Below are positions 31,801-41,955 of a stretch of 64,000 nt of DNA, piece by piece (within the stretch, counting starts at the first letter, position 1; each line of letters begins with the position of its first letter). The stretch is from contig VTPC01003572.1 in the NCBI GenBank assembly GCA_011009095.1, positions 1 through 64,000 on the forward strand, written 5' to 3'. A program made the translations under genes and the position numbers. A model generated the notes under the pieces. That model was given only the letters and a program-made list of their open reading frames with translations. It made no database searches and was not told the DNA's origin. This DNA comes from Ignelater luminosus. Its lineage: Eukaryota; Arthropoda; Insecta; Coleoptera; Elateridae.

Positions 31801-33146
31801 TGCATAAAGTAAAAGTGATCTCGTTGATTTTGCTTGACAGGAGAGTACAGATCATAGATAATCTTGTGTTCGTGTGGATGTGTGCAATACACTAAGCTGT
31901 ATCCTTTGGGTTTTTTTACTTTTGCTATTTTAATAATTCAGTTATTAACAAATAAGAAATAAATTTGTGCTGTTACACTTTAAAACTGTATGGTTTGTCC
32001 AAACAGTCTAGAAAATCAAATTGTACCACTAAAAAAGTTTAAAATTGTTGGACCTTTTCAATGTGGCACGCATCAGGAAGAATCGTCATTCAAATTGTTC
32101 GCCACAACAAGAGACAAATATTTCCGTCTTCTTATATTACTTAAAAGGCACCTGTTTTGATAATAATAGAATTATTTGGACAAACTATGCTAATTAATCA
32201 ATATCAACTAACTTAATAAAAAAGTGGATGTGTGGCATTAAAAATTAAATGAACGAATTAACTGTTTTCTTGTCCTGCATGTTGCATTCTTATTGTTTTG
32301 GTGGATTATTTAAAAGATAATTTTCTGATTTCTTTTATTAATCTATAGTCAGGCAGATCTTTTGAAAGATGAACTACATTAATTTATGATTGTGTGGAGT
32401 TTTCTTGATGAAGTGTGCCTTGAATGAAATTGTCTTAATTAAAATTTCCCTTATCAACCAACCCATGAAAACAAAACATCTCAAGAGACAGTTATCTTTT
32501 AAATTTGTGACTCATTATCAACATAACCTTAAATTGCTTTGTATTTAATAGAAGATTTATTTATTAGGAAGTTGTAAAAGACATTCTTCATTAAGAGGTT
32601 ATGAGAACTTGTTTATCTTTTTAAGTTGTTTTGGTTGCCATTTCTAGGAGAAAACATGAATGAATAGTATTGAAATGTGGCTGTTGTCGGTTTTAATTTA
32701 ATTTTTAAGTTTAGAGTAGCTTTTCGTACTTTGTTTAAATGATAAGAAAAAAATTAACTGAAGCTTTCTTTTCAGCATAAAAACAGGTATAAAAAAAGAA
32801 TATAATTAATACTTGAAATAATTTTTTTTTCCTAATGGAGATCGATAATTAGAAAAAGAATGTTTGCATTACATAAATATATTTCTGATTTACTTATTTT
32901 GACAATAACATAAACATTTTTTTCTTATAGAGATCTCCAAGATAATTTTTATTTATGTTTTTAATATATTTTTACCTGTTTAGTTACCGTCAAACTATAT
33001 CGGTGAGCAATGTGGCCCAAGAATTGGCGTTCAAATCTGCAGAAGAGTGTTTAGGCTTTCTTGACCCTTTCGGGCTAACTTTCACGGATGTCAACAGAAC
33101 CCATATCGATTGCAAAACTAGCATGGCTGCATTATCAAACATCTGA
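28708..33146 (+). CDS. LENG8: LENG8 homologue, SAC3/GANP-domain protein, 764 aa
   Basis: Exons: 28708-29873, 29935-30493, 30551-30749, 31395-31602, 32984-33146 (2295 nt), phase-consistent GT-AG. The N-terminal third is low-complexity: a 21-residue polyglutamine run at residues 31-51, Tyr/Gly-rich sequence, then proline-rich tracts ([20 protein letters not shown]). Next is a conserved block ([33 protein letters not shown]), an SR-like basic stretch with SPSPSS and SPRRRRSS, and [20 protein letters not shown]. The C-terminal SAC3/GANP-type domain contains VVGT-like [38 protein letters not shown] sequence and [18 protein letters not shown] [17 protein letters not shown]3 proteins act in mRNA processing and export. 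The exact role of LENG8 is less well defined. The poly(A) signal is at 33623. Confidence 0.88.
28798..28860 (+). repeat. CAG/CAA microsatellite encoding polyglutamine
   Basis: Twenty-one consecutive Gln codons mix CAG and CAA. The interruptions slow expansion, but length polymorphism between individuals is likely. Confidence 0.95.
30785..31115 (+). repeat. Degenerate tandem repeat in LENG8 intron 3
   Basis: The phrase tttgaggttatg recurs about seven times with variable spacing of roughly 35-50 bp, often followed by t-rich tgtnattttt. It occupies the first half of the intron between exons 3 and 4 (30749 to 31395). Confidence 0.6.
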
Positions 33147-33921
33147 ATTATCCTTCAAATACTCGTGTTGGGTTTTTTAAAGATTCAATCTGTTGTTTCC
33201 TCTTCTTCATTCCCGTTGGTACCCCAATCTTCTTTTTGTTATTAATTTCCTAGAAGACGGAGAGAGAGAGATATATATACAGATATACGTACATATAATA
33301 TAATGAAGGTACCCAGAGGATTCTGATAAGTTTATTAATTCATATGTTTCACATTTCCTGTCCATTTTTAAAACGTGCATTGGTTTGTTGGATCTTCCTG
33401 GTCATTGTTTTAAATTCCAATTAGTAAATCTTAGAATGTCCTTGAAGATGTCATTGGTGATGTGAAAACTTCTTCGTTACGAGAAGAGAAATTTGAAACT
33501 TTCTACATGAAACATCACGCATATGAAAGAATGAATTGTTGTCCTATTAGTAATTTTATTTATTATAAATATTAGATAACTGTAATATATATCTTACATA
33601 TTAATGTGAAGACTTTTATGTAAATAAAACTGTATATATTTATTTGTTAAAAAGTTTCGATAGCAAATACAATCATTTTTAAATAATTTTTCTTTTTTAT
33701 TTTATAGAATTCAGTAGGCTATGACATAGCATGAAAGTTGCCAAATCAAAATTTTAGGTTAAGTATCTGTCATTTCAATGAAGTGTTAACAGAAAAATAT
33801 TATTAAAAAAATATTGGAGCATATACACATTTTTTATTGTATTTAAAGAAGCCTAATAAGTCTTAAAAACCATTAAAGCGTAATTTTGATGATGATTTTA
33901 TAAGAGAAAAAATTATTGAAA
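33147..33921. other. LENG8 3' UTR and flank
   Basis: It includes a gagagagatatatata microsatellite (about 33265), the poly(A) signal AATAAA at 33623 and a taggttaagtatctgtcat phrase (33757) that recurs near 52960. No gene. Confidence 0.5.
33623..33628 (+). terminator. Poly(A) signal of LENG8
   Basis: AATAAA lies 477 nt past the stop codon. Confidence 0.5.
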
Positions 33922-34680
33922 ACTAGCTGCCCACCCCGGCTTCGCACGGGTGGAGTACCTAATGAAAAAAATAAGACAATTTTCCATTTCGAAATTAATT
34001 ACGATTAAAATAAAAGAAAAATCTTAAGAATTTATATACTTTATTATAAAGCTTTGTAATAAACCACATTTTTAGTTTTTCCATTTGGACGGTACAAAAA
34101 GAGCGCCGATGGTTTGCCGACTCTCGAATGAGTATTACGCCATAACAAAAAAAAAAAGAAAGGGACATTAGCTAATTAAAGTGTATCCGAATGTTGAAGT
34201 GTTGCAAGTTTCATAATTTGAATTACCTACACATTTTATGTTTTATTCAAATTCTTTGATTTGGTACTTCAGAAGAATGTATTCGGAAAAATATGTAATG
34301 TATGACTTGTTTTGTGACTAAAGATCACAATAAATAAACACGTAGTATGATTTTTGTATTATTCAAAAGGAGTTTTTGACCATTACATTTTTCAAATTAC
34401 CTCAAAGTTAGGGAAAACTTCCTTACATACACTTCGACACTTTCGCCACCCTGCCGGCGGCGCCATCTATTGTATACTTAGGGAACCACTCGAAATGACG
34501 TATAAGAGAAAAAATATTTTTTTACGTCTTTCCGTACATTTTTTTGGAAATTTTCTTTTATACAAACCTTCTCCTGATAATAACAAACACAACAAAAAAA
34601 GAATTATCCAATTTGGTTCAGTCGTTGTGAAGTGATACGCCTTCATACATTTTTGCGATTCATTTTTATTTATATAGACA
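33922..34680 (+). mobile_element. Dispersed non-autonomous arthropod repeat (tagctg...cacgggtggag type)
   Basis: It starts with aactagctgcccaccccggc and cttcgcacgggtggag and ends with gtcgttgtgaagtgatacgc, then ttcatttttatttatataga. This start/end pair is characteristic of a very common arthropod interspersed repeat class (LINE-tail-like). It lacks any coding frame. The class assignment comes from memory of similar sequences. Confidence 0.5.
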
Positions 34681-34719
34681 AGTTTTTCAAGTCGTTATTG
34701 TCACAATAACTAGCGATCG

Positions 34720-34865
34720 TGTATGCCGTGGCTGTACATCAAATTAAGATGGTACTTTAGACACAGCCAAACTAGTGACAGATTGCAAATAAAAAATTCA
34801 AATTTTAAATCTGAAAGTTGACTTCAAATTTGATTATTGATACAGTTTAATAATAATTAGATAAT
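34720..34865 (+). repeat. Dispersed repeat, copy 1 (pair with 52752-52873)
   Basis: Shares ccgtggct(g/a)tacat, ggtactttagacacagccaa, then gacagattgcaaataaaaaa and agtttnataataattaga with the later copy, in the same orientation. The first half has a ggctgt...acagcc inverted arrangement. Confidence 0.75.
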
Positions 34866-35720
34866 TTATTAGAATTTATTAATTAATTTACAATTCTTTT
34901 AAATATGTAATTTACAACTCAACAAAAAGCATACATTCTAGAATGTTGGGTTTCGTTCAGAAATTATGCTCGGAATAAATAAAATGCATCCGCAGTACTC
35001 TAATCGCGTTTAGAAAATAGGAGTGCCTCCCACTACATTACTCTTGCGCGTTCAGATTTTAAAAGTATAACCACCTGGGGAGCAATCTTTTATACCCAAG
35101 CTAGACTGGATACAAAAAAGTAAAAACAGTAAAAATCCGTAAAAATTATTACAATTTTTATGAGGTTATGTTTGTGTTTAACCCACCGAGATTTAATCAA
35201 AACAAACAAACGATAAAGTATGGGAACAGTTCGAACAATTATTGTCCGAACTGAGAGTCATTGGTTTTAAATATACTGCTAATCATTGCTTAGTGAAAAT
35301 TTAAATTCAAGTATAAAATCAAAATATCGTGCGATCGAGAAAAAACACAAAGTCGAAGTAGGCCACGACCAGTACCATGTGACAACGCTGTTAAGAGAAT
35401 AGGTAGCGGTTGACAGTTGTGATTTGTTAGGTTAACAGTATTTAAATTCAATTTGACATTTCGAAATGGTAATTATAAATTAAAACTTGAATAAAACTAG
35501 AGTGCCTTGATATGTTGTATTATATTTGGAAGTAAAGCAAATGTAAAAGCATCTAGCTTTATACGAAGAATTTGCTTGAGAAGGAACTGATGAAGATGAA
35601 TCCCGTCTAAAGAAACAAAAAGAGCACTGCAAGATCGAGCATTGAACTATCGAGGGTATGCCATTCGTTGGCAGTAGATTTTGGGTAGAATCTAGCTTCA
35701 AAAGTCTTGAACACGATCAC
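34866..35720. other. Spacer, nothing recognised
   Basis: AT-rich, with a tgaggttatgtttgtg phrase at about 35160. Short frames here match nothing known. Confidence 0.4.
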
Positions 35721-36187
35721 AAATTGAGCTCAATAACGGTTTTCTCTCCGCCAGAGGCGTTGCTGTTCTATGTCAAGTCAAGTCACAAGTTTAAACGTCA
35801 GTTTATAAGTTTGAGGTTATTAAAATTTAAATTGTAGAAAAATGCCTTGCTGTTGCATATTGAAAACATTTTTGGGGACTTAACTCTTTATTTCTGATGA
35901 TACACGTTACCTAACAGAGTCACTTGGGTTAACCCAGCTTATTCGAAAAACGGTTACGCAACTACTGTAAACTCTTTTTTACAGCAATCTACAAAAAATA
36001 AATGTGATTCTTTGGAAAGAATCATGAATATTACGCAACAACAAGGCATCTATAATTACTTTTATCTAGAATTTACATTTTAATAGCCTCAAATCTATAA
36101 ACTGACGTTTAAACTTGTCAAATCTAACGTGGAATAACAGCGCCTCTAGCGGGAGGAAAATTGTTAATGAGCCCAATTTGCGATGGT
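35721..36187. mobile_element. Foldback element with arms of about 140-155 bp
   Basis: The left arm (35721 to about 35862) is closely matched, inverted, by the right arm (about 36033-36187). Shared phrases include caaattgngctca, the agaggcg block, and aagtttaaacgtcagtttat followed by tttgagg and attaaaat. The loop is about 170 bp. No open frame of note. The right arm abuts the 3' side of the decayed repeat-gene copy II, so it was probably inserted there. Confidence 0.8.
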
Positions 36188-37476
36188 CTTTTGTTTGGAT
36201 TTGGTACTTTGTACAGCTCTGCTCCAAAAAATGCGTGTATCTATGGTTGTTCAAGTCATGTTCACGAGCTTGATTAAGTCTTAAGAACATTTGCTCACCA
36301 GCTCCCGACACCTCCTTTGAGTCTTTCATGTTTCCCAAACATTTTCACAATCTGTGCTTTATCTTACCTATAAATAGATGAGGAGGTGTCGCAACCACTA
36401 AAGGCATGGATAAAAAGAATACTAAAGTTTTTGTAACTCATATGTTTTTGTTTCGACATTCCCTCTTCCTGGTTTGACGAAAAATATGTTTGTTTGTGAT
36501 AGAGCTAATGCAATCAACCAGACAAGCAAATCAACATCTTCTCCTATAATTGATGTGACTGCTGTGTAGCAGTCAGTGGCGGCTTTGTCAACTCCACATC
36601 GCTCAATGCTGGTGTCAGCATCTCTATCAGCTATTCTTGTTTCATTGCCTTCAATTATCATCTTCTGTGACAGCATATTGATCAATTTTGTTTTATTGTT
36701 CTCATTTGAAATGAAGTGTTCTTGCTGAATTGATCTCGTCAGAATTTATGTCTATAGATGTTTTTGTGCTATATCTCGTCTTTGTTCAGGTTGTTTAGTG
36801 CTGTTGGCGGTGACAGTACTATAATGTTTTCTGACGTAGGTCACATACTGATTGCATACATGGGAGAAAGTGGAGCCAATAACCCCCATCAATAACTAGC
36901 AGTAGTCTTGAGATCTAGTGCTGTTTCTTCAACTGGGAAAACTTCATACAAGGCATATTTACTTGGTTGTCCTCATTCGGTTTTCGTTGAAGAGAGCTAA
37001 CTGGAAAGGCGCCAATTTGTGCTTCAATAGATCTTTCAAGTGTTCATCACTTTTATTGGTGATTGCGATTCTCTGAAATATGAGAAGAGGATCAACAACT
37101 TGAAGTACATTATTAATTTTGACAGTGCTGCTCATAGAGGCCAAGGATAGTAGTTTGTCTTTTCGATTTTGCTTCACCTCTCTAAAATCTTGCCCATAGT
37201 GGCCTTTCCCGCTTCCAACGTTTTGTGACAAGTTACATTGCAGTTGCCAACTACGCCTGTTACAAGAGATATCAGTGAAAGCGATTTTGGAAAAGGAGGA
37301 TGCTGAGTGAACCACTCGGGCAACTTCTTGCCAGCAGGTTTATCAAGCATCTTGAACCATATTTTCTATGAATTAAGAAGGCAAGACCTTGAAAGATTGT
37401 AGAAAGAAAAGAGCGAGGACGGACAGCTTGCATGATTGCATGAGAAATGGAGACGTCGGTCTTTCTTGCGACGAAC
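36188..37476 (-). pseudogene. Decayed copy II of the arthropod repeat-gene family, with PIN/XPG-like nuclease signature
   Basis: Minus-strand pieces in order: SISHAIMQAVRPRSFLSTI with KYGSRCLINLL (37.44-37.34 kb); KLLSLASMSSTVKINNVLQV, then VVDPLLIFQRIAI and HKLAPFQLALFNENRMR (37.16-36.97 kb); YVTYVRKHYSTVTA (about 36.83 kb); KTKLINMLSQKMI, then IADRDADTSIE and IIGEDVDLLVWLI (36.69-36.5 kb); ILFIHAFSGCDTSSSIY (about 36.4 kb); and GAGEQMFLRLNQAREHDLNN (about 36.3 kb). The acidic DADT and GEDVDLL motifs resemble the metal-binding residues of PIN/XPG-type nucleases. Frameshifts and stops make it inactive. Part of the middle is deleted, and element B interrupts its N-terminal side at 37485. Confidence 0.72.
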
Positions 37477-37484
37477 ATGAGCGC

Positions 37485-37966
37485 TAGAGGTCCGCACGGG
37501 CCGAGGTTTTCTGGTCGGGCCTCTACGCGGTCCACGTCAAGGCTTCGATCTCGTCTGGTCTGTCGATCTGTTGGAGCTTGTCAGACCTTTCGGCCTTGTC
37601 GCATCATATACGGGTCTGTTGAGCGTTTTAGATTTTTCGGGCTTCTCGGGTCTATCGGACCGTCAGGCTTTTCGAGCCTTTTGGACTTCTCGGCCCTTTG
37701 GCTCTATCGGGCCGTTTAGATCTCTCGGGCCTGTCTGACCACTGAGATCTGGCGGGTCATACGGGTCTGTTGGGACTTTTGGATTTCTCGGCCCTTCGGG
37801 CTTCTCGGGTCTGTCAGACCTTTTGAACTTCTCGGCACTTCAGGTTTCTCATCTGTCAGGCCGTTCGGACCTCTCGGGCTGTTTGAGTCTGTTGAACCGA
37901 TCAAGAAGTTACCGGGCTTGTTTGTCTCCAGTTGAGCCAGGCCTAGAAATCCAGGCCCTTGTTCTA
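37485..37966 (+). mobile_element. GC-rich minisatellite-cored hAT-like element B, 482 bp
   Basis: The left end TAGAGGTCCGCACGGGCCG is close to that of element A. The right end is ...cttgttcta. The flanks ATGAGCGC (37477-37484) and AGGAGCGC (37967-37974) agree at 7 of 8 positions and differ from those of A and C, which supports an independent insertion. The interior is the 18-bp-type minisatellite (gggcctctcgggtctgtcgg). The boundary motif appears near the right end (gaaccgatcaagaagttacc). It lies inside repeat-gene copy II. No coding capacity. Confidence 0.65.
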
Positions 37967-38489
37967 AGGAGCGCTCCATAACTCTCAAGAAAAAATCTCG
38001 CCTGCGTTATGTTTTCTTTGAATTTCAAGTTTATTAGTAATGTTAGTATGATGTGATAAGAAAATTATATTAAAAAAGGGTTACGAAATTTAAGGAACAT
38101 TTTGTACATTTCTGAGGGAAATTGAATCTTGAGTGGTTGACAACACTGTTCCTGATGTCATTGCTAACTTCAGGCTGTAAGGCTTGCTTTTTTGCCTACT
38201 TATCTGTTTATTGTGTATTCGTAGTAAAAATATACAAAAAACTCAAATGGTAAATACAAAATATTAAATAGCTTAGTGGCCCTGTACACTGACTAGCAAC
38301 GGAGTCCGAATTGAAAGTGGAAGATTTGATGAATCAGAAAGTAATCTCTTACCCATCTAATAAAATTTTATTAATGCAAAACCAATCTGGCTTTTGTAGG
38401 TACCTACTATAAAATATTTCTGAATATTAGCATTAAATGAATACAACAACAAGGGAATAATCTTCTATGTGTCCCGAAGAAAAACTACC
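37967..38489. other. Upstream region of the 38.5-kb zinc-finger gene
   Basis: AT-rich. An acceptor-like ggcttttgtag at 38400 is followed by stops in the zinc-finger frame (TGA at 38421), so no upstream coding exon can be joined simply. Confidence 0.4.
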
Positions 38490-39740
38490 ATGGATATGCA
38501 CGCTCATAGTGACGAGAAACGTTTCAAATGTATTTTGCAAAGTAATTCTGGCGTGGAGCAACCTTTCGAGTGCAAATCATGGCCTAAAGAATTTACGAAC
38601 GAGGACGGTTTGCAAACATATTATATTGGCAAGAAGCCTTTTAAGTGTAACATATGTAATTATGAATGCAATCAAAACAGTTCTTTAACAATACATATGC
38701 GGATTCATAGCGGCAAGAAAACTTACAAATGTAATATATGCAGTTATGAATGTACTCAGAAAAGTTCTTTGAGAACACACATGCGAATACATAGTGGCGA
38801 AAAGCCGTATGAGTGTAACGTATGTGGTTACAAATGCACCCAGAAAAGCCATTTGAGAGGACACATGCTTGCCCACAGTGGCGAGAAACCATTTGAATGT
38901 AATATGTGCAAGTATAAATGTACGCAGAAAGCCAATTTGTTAAGACATGTGCGCATTCATACTGGCGAAAAGCCTTTTGAATGTAACCTGTGCAATTACA
39001 AATGTACAATAAAGGTCAGTTTGCAAAGACACATGTGTGTTCATACTGGCGAGAAGTTCTTTAAGTGTCATCTATGCAGTTATGAGTGTACTCAGAGCAG
39101 TTCTTTAAAAACACATATGCGAATTCACACTGGCGATAAGCAGTTTGAATGTACCTTCTGTAGTTATAAAGGTACCACAAAAGGCAATTTGCAAAGACAT
39201 GTGCTTGTTCATATTAGCGGAAAACGCTTCAGTTGTAACCTGTGCGGTTATAAAAGTTTAACAAGACGCAATTTGCATAGACATAAGCTTGATCATATTG
39301 ATAGGGAACGTTTTGAATGTAACCTTTGCAGTTATAAAGCTGAAACGAAAACCAATTTGCAAAAACATGCTCGTATTCACGCTGTTGATGTTCGGGAGAA
39401 ACCTTTTAAGTGTAACATTTGTGGTTATAAGTGCTCGCAGAAAAACAATTTAGAAGCACACGTTCGGATTCACAGTGGCGAGAAACCATTCAAGTGTCAT
39501 ACATGTAGTTATGAATGCGCACAGAACAGTAATTTATTGAGACATATACGGATTCATAGTGGTAAGAAACCTTTCGAATGTAAAACGTGCGGTTATAAGT
39601 GTACGATGAAAGCCAATTTGCAAAGCCACATGCGTGTTCACACTGGCGAAAAGCCGTTTGAATGTGACATGTGTGGTTATAAATTTACAACGATATCGAG
39701 TTTGAGAAGACATATGCGTGTTCATAACGGCTTCACATAA
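38490..39740 (+). CDS. Poly-C2H2 zinc-finger protein, 13 intact fingers, start uncertain
   Basis: The frame is open from a TGA at 38421 to 39740. The first in-frame ATG is at 38490 (MDMHAHSDEKRFKC), which already lies in the tail and linker of a decayed finger. A second decayed finger follows (PFECKSWPKEFTNEDGLQTY), then 13 regular C2H2 fingers from CNICNYECNQNSSL to CDMCGYKFTTISSLRRHM. Nearly all are the Y subtype (GYKCTQKSHL). The linker before finger 10 is 5 residues longer (IHAVDVREKPF). Either an N-terminal exon is missing or the gene lost its start region by decay. Expected role: nuclear DNA binding. The poly(A) signal is at 39864. Confidence 0.82.
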   Translation: MDMHAHSDEKRFKCILQSNSGVEQPFECKSWPKEFTNEDGLQTYYIGKKPFKCNICNYECNQNSSLTIHMRIHSGKKTYKCNICSYECTQKSSLRTHMRIHSGEKPYECNVCGYKCTQKSHLRGHMLAHSGEKPFECNMCKYKCTQKANLLRHVRIHTGEKPFECNLCNYKCTIKVSLQRHMCVHTGEKFFKCHLCSYECTQSSSLKTHMRIHTGDKQFECTFCSYKGTTKGNLQRHVLVHISGKRFSCNLCGYKSLTRRNLHRHKLDHIDRERFECNLCSYKAETKTNLQKHARIHAVDVREKPFKCNICGYKCSQKNNLEAHVRIHSGEKPFKCHTCSYECAQNSNLLRHIRIHSGKKPFECKTCGYKCTMKANLQSHMRVHTGEKPFECDMCGYKFTTISSLRRHMRVHNGFT

Positions 39741-39863
39741 TTGTTGTAGTAGAGAAACAAATCTTAGTTGTTTATATCTGTGATATAGAGAATTCTTAAG
39801 TTTTAGTGTCTTATTTATTATACTATTTCATCTAATTTTGTCTGTTGTCTTAATTGTTCATTC

Positions 39864-39869
39864 AATAAA
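39864..39869 (+). terminator. Poly(A) signal of the 38.5-kb zinc-finger gene
   Basis: AATAAA lies 124 nt after the stop codon. Confidence 0.6.
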
Positions 39870-41258
39870 TGTGTAGATGTTAAAAGCTTTTCTGTTCTAT
39901 GAATATTTATGTTTGTAGAAGTTTTGATTTTTGGAAGTGTCCTACAACGCTCCAAAAAACTTGAATTAGCTTTACTTATGCGGAAAGGAAGAAAATATGC
40001 GAAAGCAATTATATTAGATATAGGAAGTCCTTTTTAGTGTAACAAATAAAATAGAACGCGGTTAAAATAAGTCGTACCAATTAAATACGTTTAAGTACCA
40101 AGCAATATCGATGTGACCTAGAAAGATACTAACAGTATCTGCTGCAAAAATGGTACATGCTACATAACTCGGATGTTATGTCACGCGAGATTTACTTTCT
40201 CCACCATAAAAGATTATGCTGAGTAGTGAAAGGTGACGTAATAATACATTAATTGTTATACAATCTAGGGAAATTATAATATGATGAAGGTCAATGCTGA
40301 TTACCTATACTACATTGAATTTATTCTTATTATTACGAACTTTTACTTCCGAAACCTTTTCTATCTATTATTTGTTACGAACATGAAATTTCCTAAGTCG
40401 TCCTATTATCTTTTAAACAAATGTTGCAATCAACAAAAACGAAAATTAAAAAACGATACAAAATTGAGAACGATCTCTAAAGACAAACACACATAGAGTG
40501 CGACTGAATTATTTTTTTCTGACTCAAAAGTCAAAAGCTATTTACTTCCAGAATCCATTTCCAATAAAATCAATTGTGGCACAGTTATATAACTTTAATA
40601 ACGGAAGATAGTGAAATGTTAGAAAGTAAACAGAACTGACAAAAGATTTTTTTCTTAAAAACTCTTAAAATCTAGGACAAAGTTTTCTTTCAATTTATCT
40701 TTAACATCGATGCGGTGAAATCTCATTTGGAAATAACTAAATAAAAACCCAAACGTCGCTTTTTTGGCATAAAATTACTTTGTGGTTAATTAGTGTGATT
40801 GAGTGTAGGAACTCCCTTTAACCTGGCAGCTTCCTAAGGTGCACTAATTATGAGATACGGGGTGTCCAAATTTTATTTAAAATTGCTGTATTTATCAATA
40901 TTACTGTTATCAGAAGTGGAGAATTGAGGGTGGCTAAAAAAATATTGTTACGCCACTGAAAATTTAGAAAAAAGCTTGTTCTAACTTCTTCCTTGGTTTC
41001 CATTTTTCTTTGGTGTTTCTTCTGACGCTTCATTTACTTTCTCCTCTTCCTTATTGTCAAAGTTCGAACTTGCCGCCAAGAAAATATTCTGTCAACTGCC
41101 GAACTGCTTGTAATGTTTGTAATAGTTTTAAGAAAAGATTACCTGTCGTTCTTTTTTGTTTTAGTTAACAGTTTTCAGCGTTTTTCTAGAAAATGAACAA
41201 AGTGAATTCCCATTAGTATTAAAACTGTTTATTTATTTCAACATCAAGACCTCTAATA
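39870..41258. other. Spacer; right end may be a copia LTR
   Basis: No gene seen. A ggggtgtccaaattttattt phrase at 40859 is repeat-like. The sequence just before 41259 should be the 5' LTR of the copia relic, but I could not fix its left end because no second LTR is present. Confidence 0.35.
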
Positions 41259-41790
41259 GGTTATGGGCCCAGGTGCGATCGTTGAAATAAGTGCTTCTAA
41301 AAAAGAAGAAAAATGGCTCGGCGTCAGTAAGTGCTGTTTGTTTGCATCGCAAAGGAGCGGAAAACTACTAATAGTAGGAAAACTAGTTTGACTCAGACCT
41401 CTTAAACGAAAAGAAACTGCTAACTCTAAGATGAGTGACGTCGGAGGAAGTTAGTTAGTTAGTTAGTAAATTTAGCGGGAAAAACTATGGAGATATTGAA
41501 AGTTTCAAGTAAAATGTGCGTTACGTCTATGAGCAGAGAGCAACAAAATGTTAGTACATGAAAGGTTTTATCAGTATAAAATGGAGTCCGCCGATTCTGT
41601 CGCCCAACATATTTCAAAAGTAGAAAACTTGGCTTGTCAGATTAAAGAATCATTCATGAATTACGGAGATTCTTAGTTCGTTGTCATCAAAGTATCCAGC
41701 TAACAAGCTCACACCATAAAAGCGTTTTTTAGATTAGCGTATTCGTCATCTTGAAATGAAAGTTACGTTAAAAAGACGTAAATATGACAG
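41259..41790 (+). mobile_element. Ty1/copia relic: primer-binding site and gag fragment
   Basis: GGTTATGGGCCCAGG at 41259-41273 matches the primer-binding site of insect copia elements, which pair with an internal part of initiator tRNA-Met. An ATG follows at 41313. From about 41545 a gag frame reads ERFYQYKMESADSVAQHISK, then VENLACQIKESFMNYGDS and a stop. Readable but broken gag continues to about 41790. No protease, integrase or RT remains. The downstream neighbour is element C. Confidence 0.68.
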
Positions 41791-41955
41791 ATCCCCACGA
41801 CGTCACTTTCTAGACGGAATTATAATTTACTAATTGTTAAGTCGCTACTAAATTATTATGCAGACAATCGACTATCAAATCAGTTACTATGAGTTTCATG
41901 GATCTAAACAGGAATAACCAACGTGCCATCAAAAAGAAACCCGAGAAACTTACGT

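Noticed and set aside
36066..36187. Apparent C-terminal extension of repeat-gene copy II
   Set aside because: This stretch is the right arm of the foldback element, as its inverted partner at 35721-35862 shows, so it is not part of the gene family.
38469..38489. Extending the 38.5-kb zinc-finger frame to a GTG at 38469
   Set aside because: GTG initiation is not expected in an insect nuclear gene; the first ATG in frame is at 38490.
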